Assembly: GCA_009843565.1 (NCBI GenBank)
Contig: VYDF01000161.1
Span: 1-7,476 of the forward strand
Source of the DNA: Acidimicrobiia bacterium
Lineage (GTDB): Bacteria > Actinomycetota > Acidimicrobiia > Acidimicrobiales > Bin134
Reading direction: 5' to 3'
DNA: 7,476 bases
The position numbers and the translations under genes were made by a program. This document shows, piece by piece, positions 1-6,469 of the stretch (position 1 is the first letter of the stretch; each line of letters opens with the position of its first letter). Under the pieces are notes generated by a model. It saw only the letters and a list, made by a program, of their open reading frames with translations, did not search any database and was not told the DNA's origin.

Positions 1-35
1 TCCCCTAAACAAACATAAACCACCCTAAATCCACC
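1..35 (-). promoter_or_regulatory. Phased 10-bp repeats, possible operator for a gene to the left
   Basis: On the plus strand TAAAC, TAAAC and TAAAT occur at 6-10, 16-20 and 26-30, exactly 10 bp apart. Read on the minus strand this gives successive 10-mers GGTGGATTTA, GGGTGGTTTA and TGTTTGTTTA, followed by GGGGA at the edge. One helical turn per repeat suggests a protein-binding array or a bent A-tract. G-rich motifs spaced by 10 bp recall MraZ operators upstream of cell-division clusters, but the match is degenerate and the gene it would control lies outside the window. The repeat is seen directly. The operator role is a guess. Confidence 0.25.
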
Positions 36-73
36 TCTTGCCCTATACTTGATAATGTCGCTTTTATTGGTGT

Positions 74-110
74 GCGCCCCTGGGTCGACCCCCCTCCGGC
101 CCAGGGGCGC
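74..110 (-). terminator. Strong stem-loop downstream of nrdB, probable terminator
   Basis: GCGCCCCTGGG at 74-84 is a perfect inverted repeat of CCCAGGGGCGC at 100-110, giving an 11-bp GC-rich stem around a 15-nt loop. It begins 68 bp after the nrdB stop codon and is the obvious candidate for the end of the nrdAB transcript. No U-tract follows on either strand: leftward the stem is followed by ACACCAATAAAAG, rightward by GACGCGTC. It therefore matches the U-less hairpins often proposed in high-GC actinobacteria rather than a classical intrinsic terminator. It could also protect the 3' end or work in both directions. A weaker 6-bp stem (151-156 with 174-179) touches the nrdB stop codon. Confidence 0.5.
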
Positions 111-178
111 GACGCGTCAGGCCAGCAATCAAAGGCGGTACTGGATTCCTGCCGCAAAGGGCGTTGGGAAATGTGCGG

Positions 179-1276
179 CTAGAAGTCTTCGTCGAAGGCG
201 ACGTCGCCCTCCACGCCCACCTGGTACGAGGCCACGGTGCGCTCGAAGAAGTTGGTCAGCTCCTGAACGTCCTGGAGCTCCATAAACGAGAACGGGTTCT
301 TAGATCCGAACTGCTTGGGCAATCCCAGCTGGGTCAGGCGCTGGTCGGCCACAAACTCCAGATAACGGCGGGTGTCGGCCACAGACATACCGGGTACGCC
401 TTGGCCCAGTAGATCTTGGGCAAACTGGTACTCGCAGTCCACCGCCTCGCAGATCATGGTGGTGACCTGCTCGCTGAGCTCGGCGTCGAACAGATCGGGT
501 TCCTCAGCCCTCACGGTATTGACTACCTCCAAGGCGAAGTTCATGTGGCAGCTCTCGTCGCGGAACACCCAGTTGGTGCCCGCGGCCAGCCCGTTCAACA
601 GCCCCTTGGAGCGCAGGAAGTACACGTAGGCGAACGCCGCGAAGAAGAACAGGCCCTCGATGCAGGTGGCGAAGCAGATCAGGTTCAACAGGAACTGGCG
701 CCGTTGCTGGGGGGTGTCGCACTGGTCGATATCGTCCATCGAGTTCATCCACCGGAAGCAGAACTCGGCCTTTTTGCGGATGGAGGGAATGTTGTCGATG
801 GCTGCGAACGCGGCCTCCCGCTCGTCGAGGTCGGGAATGTAGTTGTCGAGCAGGGTCAGGTAGAACTGGACGTGCAGAGCCTCTTCGTAGAGCTGCCGGG
901 ACAGATACATCCGGGCCTCGGGGGCGTTGACGTGGCGATACAGGTTCAGCACCAGGTTGTTGGCCACAATGGAGTCGCCGGTGGCGAAGAAAGCAACCAG
1001 CCGATTGACCAGATGCTTCTCGGCTGGCAGCAGGGTGCGCTCCAAATCGACCAGGTCATCGGAGAAGTCGATCTCATCCACCGTCCAGGTGTTCTTGATG
1101 GCGTCGCGGTACATGTCGTAGAACTGCGGATAGCGCATGGGGCGAAGCGTCAGCTTGAAGCCGGGATCGAGGATGCGCCCCGGGGCCGGTGTAGTCGCAG
1201 GGGTGGGAGCCGACGGCTCCAGCGTCGGACTGTGGGTCAGGTCTTGTTCTACGAAGGGGGTTTCTGCCAAAGCCAT
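179..1276 (-). CDS. nrdB: Ribonucleoside-diphosphate reductase beta subunit (class Ia, R2)
   Basis: This 365-residue cytoplasmic protein houses the di-iron/tyrosyl-radical cofactor that starts catalysis in the NrdA subunit. Metal ligands fit the R2 family: D101, E132 and H135 (EALH), E207, and E241 and H244 (ESCH). Y139 is seven residues after E132, the spacing of the radical tyrosine in E. coli R2 (E115 to Y122), so this is a tyrosyl-radical enzyme rather than the Phe-substituted class Ic type. W64 and the C-terminal Y351 match the radical-transfer residues, and the acidic tail ending DEDF should dock on NrdA. Residues 1-35 are a Pro/Ala/Thr-rich extension, probably disordered. The start ATG overlaps the nrdA stop by one base (TAATG) with only a weak upstream GAGG, so translation is probably coupled to nrdA. 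No nrdI or nrdH is nearby, which argues against NrdF. The identification is firm. Confidence 0.96.
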   Translation of the reverse strand: MALAETPFVEQDLTHSPTLEPSAPTPATTPAPGRILDPGFKLTLRPMRYPQFYDMYRDAIKNTWTVDEIDFSDDLVDLERTLLPAEKHLVNRLVAFFATGDSIVANNLVLNLYRHVNAPEARMYLSRQLYEEALHVQFYLTLLDNYIPDLDEREAAFAAIDNIPSIRKKAEFCFRWMNSMDDIDQCDTPQQRRQFLLNLICFATCIEGLFFFAAFAYVYFLRSKGLLNGLAAGTNWVFRDESCHMNFALEVVNTVRAEEPDLFDAELSEQVTTMICEAVDCEYQFAQDLLGQGVPGMSVADTRRYLEFVADQRLTQLGLPKQFGSKNPFSFMELQDVQELTNFFERTVASYQVGVEGDVAFDEDF

Positions 1277-3690
1277 TATTCGCAGGCCTCACAGGTCTCG
1301 GGGTTTTCCAGTGAACAGGCCACCGCATCGGCATCGGGCACCGGGACAGCATCGGGTGAGGGGGTGCTGGTAGTGGTCTGGTTGATTCGGGTGGCTGGTC
1401 GGGACCGCAGGTAGTAGGTGGTTTTCAGCCCTGCTTTCCAGGCATGCAAATACATGGAGCTGAGCTTGCCGATGGTGGGCGACTCCATGAACAGGTTCAG
1501 TGATTGGGACTGGTCGATGAAGGCACCCCGGTCGGCGGCCATGTCGATTAGGGAGCGCTGGGGGAGCTCCCATGCGGTGCGGTAGACCGCCTTGAGGTTG
1601 TCGGGCATGCGGTCGATGTCGGCCACCGAGCCCTCCGAGCGCTTCACGTCGGCGATCATCTGCTCGTCCCACAAGCCCAGCCCTTGGAGATCGCGCACCA
1701 AATAGCGGTTGATCTGCAAGAACTCCCCGGAGAGGGTCTCCCGCTTGAACAGGTTGGACACCTGGGGTTCGATGCACTCGTAGCACCCGGCGATGGAGGC
1801 GATGGTGGCAGTGGGGGCAATGGCAATGAGCAGGGAGTTGCGCAGACCGTGCTCGGCGATACGGTCTCGCAACGTCTGCCACCGGTCCGGATCGGAGGAC
1901 TCTTGGTCCCACAGGTCGAACTGGAGCTGGCCGCTGGCCGCCCTGGTCTCGGCGAACGCGGGATGGGGCCCGTGCTTTTCGGCCAGCTCGGTGGAGGCCC
2001 ACAGTGCGTTGAAGTAGATCTCCTCCGAGATGCGAGCCGACATTTGGCGGGCCTCGTCGCTGTCGAAGGGCATAGCCAGATGGAAGAACACATCTTGGAG
2101 GCCCATCAGGCCCAGACCCACCGGTCGCCATTTGGCGTTGGAATTGGCCGCCTCGGGGGTGGGGTAGAAGTTGATGTCGATCACTCGGTCCAAGAAGGGC
2201 ACCACGGAGCGGACCACCTCGCCTAGGCGCTCGAAGTCCATCTCGCCCTGCTCGGTGTCGACGAAGGCTCCGAGGTTGACCGACCCCAGGTTGCACACCG
2301 CGGTCTCATCGGCGCTGGTTATCTCGATGATCTCGGTACACAGGTTGGACAGATGTACGGTGCGGCCTTCTTGCCCGGTTTGGTTGCAGCGCAGGTTGGA
2401 GGCGTCTTTGAAGGTCATCCAGCCGTTGCCGGTTTGGGCCAGGCATCGCATCATGCGGCTGTAGAGCTGGCGGGCGGGAAGTTGATACTCGTACAGCTTC
2501 TCGCGTTCAGCCTCCTCGTAGGCCTCCCGGAACTCGTCGCCGTACAGGTCGGTGAAGTGGGGGACCTTCTTGGGGTCGAACAGCGACCACTGCCAGTCTT
2601 TTTCCACCCGCTCCATGAACAGGTCGGGGACCCAGTTGGCCAGATTGAGGTTGTGGGCCCGGCGGTTGTGGTCGCCGGTGTTCTCCTTGAGCTCCAGGAA
2701 ATCCTCGATGTCGGCGTGCCAGCTCTCCAGATACACGCAGGCCGCTCCCTTGCGCTTGCCCCCCTGGTTGACTGCGGCCACCGAGCTGTCCAGGGTCTTT
2801 AGCCACGGCACGATGCCGTTGGACAGTCCGTTGGTGCCCCGGATGAGCGATCCCTTTGAGCGGATGCGGTGCCAGGCCACGCCGATGCCGCCGGCGAACT
2901 TGGACAGCCGGGCGATGTCTGTGTAGCGCTCGTAAATGCCCTCCAGGCTGTCCTCGGGGGAGTCGAGCAGGTAGCACGAAGACATTTGCGGGTGGGCGGT
3001 GCCCGAGTTGAACAGGGTGGGGCTTGAGGGCAGGTAGGCCAGCGAGCTCATCAGGTCGTAGAAGGCGATGGCCTCATCGGCGTCCACCGACAAGCCGCAG
3101 GCCACCCGCAAGAAGAAGTATTGGGGGGTCTCGATTACTTGGCGGGTGTCGGGGTGGCGCAGGAGGTAGCGGTCGTACACCGTGCGCAGGCCGAAGAACT
3201 CGAAGTTCCGGTCGCGCAGCGAGCTGATTGACGCGTTCAGCGCCGGGGCGTGGGTTTCGGCGAAAGCGGCCGTCTCATCGCTGATAAGGCCCAGGCTGTG
3301 GCCTGCTTTGATCGACTCGGTGAACCAGGGGATGTTCTGGTTGCGTACCTCTTTGTCGATGCAGGTGGACAGGAGGCGGGCGGCCAGCTTGGAGTAGTTG
3401 GGCTCGGTGACGATCAGCCCGGCGGCGGTGCGGATGGACAGCTCATCCAATTCCCGGGTGGTGGCCCCGTCGGCCAAGGCGGAAATAGTCCGGGTGGCCA
3501 CCCGCATCGGATCGACTCCCACCAGTCCCTCGGCGCAGCGGGCCACTGCGTTGACGATCTTGTTGACGTCGACCGGCTCCAACTCGCCATTGCGCTTGCG
3601 CACCCGCATCCCGGTAGCGCTGACCCCATCCTGGTCGGCGTGGGCACCATTTGTGCTTACTGCGGCCAGTGGCTCCTGTATGAGTGTCAT
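1276..3690 (-). CDS. nrdA: Ribonucleoside-diphosphate reductase alpha subunit (class Ia, R1)
   Basis: The 804-residue catalytic subunit reduces ribonucleoside diphosphates to deoxyribonucleotides with NrdB. An ATP-cone allosteric domain spans about residues 28-115 (opening MRVRKRNGELEPVDVNKI), so dATP inhibition is expected. The barrel carries the redox cysteine C239 (SSCYLL), the N449-x-C451-x-E453 active-site motif (NLCTE) and the partner cysteine C466 (VCNLGS). Y759-Y760 (KTTYYLRSR) are the paired tyrosines that relay the radical from NrdB. After a Thr/Ser/Pro-rich linker (about 768-790) the tail ends CEACE, with C800 and C803 as the likely thioredoxin-reactive pair and an extra C792 nearby. 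The chosen ATG lies 4 nt after a G-run ribosome binding site. The gene is first in the nrdAB unit, 155 bp beyond modC, with its own promoter-like region. Length and motifs are complete and I see no frameshift. Confidence 0.97.
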   Translation of the reverse strand: MTLIQEPLAAVSTNGAHADQDGVSATGMRVRKRNGELEPVDVNKIVNAVARCAEGLVGVDPMRVATRTISALADGATTRELDELSIRTAAGLIVTEPNYSKLAARLLSTCIDKEVRNQNIPWFTESIKAGHSLGLISDETAAFAETHAPALNASISSLRDRNFEFFGLRTVYDRYLLRHPDTRQVIETPQYFFLRVACGLSVDADEAIAFYDLMSSLAYLPSSPTLFNSGTAHPQMSSCYLLDSPEDSLEGIYERYTDIARLSKFAGGIGVAWHRIRSKGSLIRGTNGLSNGIVPWLKTLDSSVAAVNQGGKRKGAACVYLESWHADIEDFLELKENTGDHNRRAHNLNLANWVPDLFMERVEKDWQWSLFDPKKVPHFTDLYGDEFREAYEEAEREKLYEYQLPARQLYSRMMRCLAQTGNGWMTFKDASNLRCNQTGQEGRTVHLSNLCTEIIEITSADETAVCNLGSVNLGAFVDTEQGEMDFERLGEVVRSVVPFLDRVIDINFYPTPEAANSNAKWRPVGLGLMGLQDVFFHLAMPFDSDEARQMSARISEEIYFNALWASTELAEKHGPHPAFAETRAASGQLQFDLWDQESSDPDRWQTLRDRIAEHGLRNSLLIAIAPTATIASIAGCYECIEPQVSNLFKRETLSGEFLQINRYLVRDLQGLGLWDEQMIADVKRSEGSVADIDRMPDNLKAVYRTAWELPQRSLIDMAADRGAFIDQSQSLNLFMESPTIGKLSSMYLHAWKAGLKTTYYLRSRPATRINQTTTSTPSPDAVPVPDADAVACSLENPETCEACE

Positions 3691-3694
3691 CAGT

Positions 3695-3701
3695 CCCCCC
3701 T
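3695..3701 (-). promoter_or_regulatory. Ribosome binding site of nrdA
   Basis: The minus strand reads AGGGGGG here, followed by ACTG and then the ATG at 3690. The purine run and short spacer support this start over the in-frame Met at residue 28 of NrdA. The mod genes and nrdB have no comparably strong site and appear to rely on coupled translation. Confidence 0.6.
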
Positions 3702-3738
3702 GAGAACGAGGTTTTAGCGGTCAGCGCCAAGTCCTCAA

Positions 3739-3774
3739 AGTGTAATTACATGGGGAAAATTACGCAATAGTCAT
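3739..3774 (-). promoter_or_regulatory. Probable sigma-70-type promoter of nrdAB
   Basis: This AT-rich island lies in an otherwise GC-rich region, just upstream of nrdA. Two overlapping solutions exist on the minus strand. The first is -35 ATGACT (3774-3769) with -10 TGTAAT (3750-3745) and an 18-bp spacer. The second is -35 TTGCGT (3767-3762) with -10 TACACT (3744-3739) and a 17-bp spacer. Either would start transcription at roughly 3730-3740 and give a leader of about 40-50 nt. The -10 area contains a perfect 10-bp palindrome, TGTAATTACA (3741-3750). The base composition and hexamer matches are seen directly. The actual start site is unknown. Confidence 0.5.
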
Positions 3775-3779
3775 TGTGT
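3762..3779 (-). promoter_or_regulatory. Inverted repeat overlapping the nrdA -35 region, possible operator
   Basis: The minus strand reads ACACAAT-GACT-ATTGCGT. The two 7-bp arms match as inverted repeats at 6 of 7 positions. Its place over the candidate -35 hexamers fits a repressor site. ACAC/GTGT-ended palindromes are typical of NrdR, the conserved bacterial repressor of ribonucleotide reductase genes, but the NrdR box is normally 16 bp and paired with a second box about three helical turns away. This one is 18 bp and I see no convincing partner. Call it an operator candidate of unknown regulator. Confidence 0.3.
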
Positions 3780-3845
3780 CTTAGGTCTGTGACCAGGAAC
3801 TTTGGAATGCGGCTGGGAATGAGAGGGTGTAAAGGCGCGCGCGGA

Positions 3846-4886
3846 CTAGGCGTCCCGAACGGTCAATTCGGTGGCTTTGAGCGCAGCCCAACACCTCGAC
3901 CCGGCACTCAGGCCGAGCTCGCTTGCGGCCTGGGGCGTGACCCACACGTGGCAAGGCGCCGGAGCCCCCAACAGCACCCGTACTCGGTCGCCCTCGGGCT
4001 GGATGCGGGCCACCTCCGACTCCCAGGTGTTGCGGGCGCTGGTATGGGGTTGGGCCGTCGACAAGGTGACGGCCGCGGGAGAGAAAGTGACCAATACCGG
4101 CCCGGTCATGGGCGTGGCCGTGGTCAGGGACAGCCCGCAATCGAGGGCTACTTCAGTGCCGGCGGCGTGCCCGGCGAGCAGATTGATGTCGAGCAGACCA
4201 GCGGTCCACGGGGTTCGGGGATCGGCAGCCACCGCCTCTGGGGTGCCGGCCTGCACGATCTCACCGCCCTCCATCACCAGGAGCTGATCGGCCAGCACCC
4301 TGGTTTCCACCGGGTCGTGGGTGATCAGCACCCGAGTAGCCTGAATGTCGGCCAGCAGGTGGCGCACGTCGGTGCGGGTCTCGGCATCGAGCGAGGCCAA
4401 GGATTCGTCGAGCAGCAAGACTTCTGGCTGGCAGGCCGCGGCCCGGGCCAGGCCTACCCGCTGCGCCTGACCGCCGGAGAGCTGGGCGGGGCGCAAGTGG
4501 GCCAAGTCGGCCAGGCCGAGCTTGTGCAGCCAACCTTCGGCTTGCTGGCGGGCTAAGCGCGTGCCCAGCCCCGAGCAGCGAGGACCGAACGCCACGTTGT
4601 CCACCACGCTGAGGTGGGGAAATAGCAGGTTGTGCTGGCTGTGCAGGGCGATAGGGCGCCGGTCGGGGGGAAGGTGGATGCCCTGGGCAGAATCGTCGAC
4701 CACCTGGCCGGCCAGCACGACCTTTCCCTGTCGCAGTGGGATCAGCCCGGCCAGGGCATGGATCAAGGTGGTCTTGCCCGCTCCGTTGGGTCCGACGATG
4801 GCGGTACAGCTCCCTGTGGGCGCGTTGAGCTCGGCGTGGATGGAGAAACCTCCTGCAGCGGCGTGGATCTCGGCCTGGATGCTCAT
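3846..4886 (-). CDS. modC: Molybdate ABC transporter ATP-binding protein
   Basis: This 346-residue ATPase powers molybdate import on the cytoplasmic face of ModB. Its ABC domain shows Walker A GPNGAGKT (32-39), Q-loop Q84, signature LSGGQ (136-140), Walker B LLLDES (D160, catalytic E161), D-loop SLD (165-167) and switch H190. Residues about 283-344 (from SARNTWESEV to KATELTV) form a TOBE/Mop-type domain, which binds oxyanion and regulates the transporter in ModC proteins. The usual proline after the Walker B DE is serine (S162); other ABC families also vary here, so activity is likely retained. An open frame continues upstream, but the ATG at 4886 is preferred: the protein begins correctly there and its ATGA overlaps the modB stop by 4 bp. 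It is the last gene of the valS-modABC unit. No clear terminator follows before the nrdA promoter. Confidence 0.93.
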   Translation of the reverse strand: MSIQAEIHAAAGGFSIHAELNAPTGSCTAIVGPNGAGKTTLIHALAGLIPLRQGKVVLAGQVVDDSAQGIHLPPDRRPIALHSQHNLLFPHLSVVDNVAFGPRCSGLGTRLARQQAEGWLHKLGLADLAHLRPAQLSGGQAQRVGLARAAACQPEVLLLDESLASLDAETRTDVRHLLADIQATRVLITHDPVETRVLADQLLVMEGGEIVQAGTPEAVAADPRTPWTAGLLDINLLAGHAAGTEVALDCGLSLTTATPMTGPVLVTFSPAAVTLSTAQPHTSARNTWESEVARIQPEGDRVRVLLGAPAPCHVWVTPQAASELGLSAGSRCWAALKATELTVRDA

Positions 4887-5737
4887 GACGGCGACGTCTC
4901 CGGGGAGCCTTCCGGTTGGCGGGCACGGGGGGCGATCCAGCGGTGGCGCAAGCCGATGAGGATGAGCAGCGACACCCCGATGAGCAGCACCGACATGGCG
5001 ATGGCCGCCTCGGGTTGCCCGGCTTCGTTGGCCTGGGCGATGGCCAGCGGCAGGGTGCGGGTGCGGCCTGGATGGTTGCCGGCGAAGGTGATGGTGGCTC
5101 CGAACTCGCCCAGGGCTCGGGCCCACGACAGCGTGGCTCCCGCGGCCAGCGACGGGGCCAGCAGCGGCAGCGTGATCCGGCGCAGTACGGTCCAACGCCC
5201 TGCCCCCAAGGTGGAGGCGGCCGACTCCAGCCTGGAGTCCAGTTGGCGCAGCCCGGCCTCGGCGGTGATCACGAAGAACGGCATGGACACGAAGGCGGCG
5301 GCGATCACCGCTCCCGCGGTGGTGCCGATGAGGGTGTCAAGGCCGAACCAGTTGTGCAGGGCCCGGCCGACGAGGCCCCGGCGACCGAGGGCGAAGAACA
5401 GGGCGATGCCACCCACCACCGGGGGAAGCACCATGGGCAATAGCACCACGGCTCGCACCAGCGCCCGGCCTCTGAACGACAGGCGGGCGAGCACCCAGGC
5501 CAGAGGCAGCCCCAGCACCACCGACACCCCCGCTGCCAATAGCGACACCACCACCGACACTCGGAGGGCCTCCAGGGTGGCGGTTTCGCCCAGGGTTGTG
5601 CCCAGCGATGACCACGGTGTCCGCTGCAAGAGGCCGACCAGGGGAAGCGCCAGCACGGCCACCGCGATGATGGCCATCACCAGAATGGCAATTGGCGGTC
5701 GGCGGTGCGGCCTCTTGGTGGTGAAACGGCCGGTCAT
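4883..5737 (-). CDS. modB: Molybdate ABC transporter permease
   Basis: This 284-residue inner-membrane protein forms the molybdate channel as a dimer with ModC. A basic N-terminus (about 1-14) precedes a first hydrophobic segment (about 15-37). Further hydrophobic stretches lie near 57-84, 94-117, 138-158, 192-205 and 243-262. The cytoplasmic EAA loop that couples to the ATPase is at about 171-193 (ESAASTLGAGRW then ITLPLL). RALGEFGATITFAGN (207-221) is a motif strongly typical of ModB as opposed to other permeases of this fold. Its ATG overlaps the modA stop by 4 bp and its own stop overlaps the modC start by 4 bp. No good ribosome binding site precedes it, so reinitiation coupling is likely. 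Sulfate permease CysT/W is the main alternative, but the ModA and ModC neighbours argue for molybdate. Confidence 0.93.
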   Translation of the reverse strand: MTGRFTTKRPHRRPPIAILVMAIIAVAVLALPLVGLLQRTPWSSLGTTLGETATLEALRVSVVVSLLAAGVSVVLGLPLAWVLARLSFRGRALVRAVVLLPMVLPPVVGGIALFFALGRRGLVGRALHNWFGLDTLIGTTAGAVIAAAFVSMPFFVITAEAGLRQLDSRLESAASTLGAGRWTVLRRITLPLLAPSLAAGATLSWARALGEFGATITFAGNHPGRTRTLPLAIAQANEAGQPEAAIAMSVLLIGVSLLILIGLRHRWIAPRARQPEGSPETSPS

Positions 5738-6468
5738 GGGGAATCGAATCCGTGGATCCAGAGGATGCGGAAGCCGTCAGGGCCAAGGACAAAGTCCACA
5801 AAATCGGTGGCAACTTCCCGATCGCTGACTGTGGCCACTGGGTAGTCATTGAACCGAATCTGGGGACCGAGGGGCACTGCCAGCACCTTGTCGCTTCCGA
5901 CAGCCACGTCGGAGGCGTAAACCAACCCGGCGTCGACCTCGCCCAGCATCACCTTGGTGAGCACGGCCCGCACGCTGGCCTCCTCGGTATCGGCGTCGAT
6001 GTCCACCCCAGCATCGTCTAGCACGGTCTCGGCCAAGGCACCGCAGGGGACCTCGGGAGCGCACACCGCGACCACGAGTTCGTCGTCGACCAGATCTGCC
6101 AATTCCGTGACATCGCCAGGGTTGTCAGCCGGGACCACCAAGGCCAGCCGGTTGCGGGCGAACAACACCGGAGGTGCGGAGGTGCGTCCGGCGTCGACCA
6201 CCCGGGCCATATTGGCGATGTCGGCCGATGCGAACACATCGGCTCGGGCACCGGCGCTGATCTGGGCGGCCAGCCGAGCGCTGCCCGCGAAGCTGAGCTT
6301 CACGTCGACGCCGGGATTGGCGGCCTCGAATTCCTCGGCCAGGTCTTCGAACGCCTCCGACAGCGATGCCGCCGCATACACGGTCACAATCGTGCCATCA
6401 TCGCCACCACAGCCCGCCGATATCCAGGCCAGAACCCCGGCTAGCAAACCGAGGCCCAGTGTGCGCAT
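5734..6468 (-). CDS. modA: Molybdate-binding lipoprotein of the ABC transporter
   Basis: This 244-residue extracytoplasmic binding protein captures molybdate (possibly also tungstate) and delivers it to ModB. The N-terminus is a short lipoprotein signal: R2, a hydrophobic stretch at 4-16, then SAGC with the lipidated cysteine at C20. Ser at -3 is less usual than Leu but tolerated. The mature domain starts with VYAAASLSEAF (30-40), whose S35 corresponds to the ligand serine of ModA proteins. FAGSARLAAQI (60-70) supplies S63, and VYASDV (183-188) supplies the ligand tyrosine Y184. The C-terminus (FVDFVLGPDGFRILWIHGF) is the normal end of the family. The ATG follows the valS stop after one base (TGA-C-ATG) with no visible ribosome binding site, so it depends on valS transcription and probably on coupled translation. 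Confidence 0.93.
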   Translation of the reverse strand: MRTLGLGLLAGVLAWISAGCGGDDGTIVTVYAAASLSEAFEDLAEEFEAANPGVDVKLSFAGSARLAAQISAGARADVFASADIANMARVVDAGRTSAPPVLFARNRLALVVPADNPGDVTELADLVDDELVVAVCAPEVPCGALAETVLDDAGVDIDADTEEASVRAVLTKVMLGEVDAGLVYASDVAVGSDKVLAVPLGPQIRFNDYPVATVSDREVATDFVDFVLGPDGFRILWIHGFDSP

Positions 6469-6469
6469 G

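Noticed and set aside
49..285. Possible small plus-strand gene at the left edge
   Set aside because: It runs through the stem-loop and into nrdB antisense, has no ribosome binding site and its C-terminus is an Arg/Pro-rich shadow translation.
416..1414. Long plus-strand open frame opposite nrdB
   Set aside because: It is antisense to nrdB and the nrdA 3' end. Its translation is low-complexity with no recognisable domain, as expected from GC-rich codon structure.
3751..3759. DnaA-box-like TTTTCCCCA upstream of nrdA (minus strand)
   Set aside because: It matches only 7 of 9 positions of the DnaA consensus and is a single copy, so it could easily be chance.
3784..3794. GGTC-ACA-GACC hairpin after modC as a terminator
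   Set aside because: A 4-bp stem with a 3-nt loop and no U-tract is too weak to call.
3835..3843. Alternating GCGCGCGCG run after modC, possible Z-DNA segment
   Set aside because: Nine bases is short and expected in GC-rich DNA.
4887..5195. N-terminal extension of modC within modB
   Set aside because: The added 103 residues are an off-frame reading of modB. ModC homology starts at the ATG at 4886.
4632..5828. Plus-strand open frame of about 400 codons opposite modB/modC
   Set aside because: It is Arg/Ser/Ala-rich with no motif and lies fully antisense to convincing mod genes.
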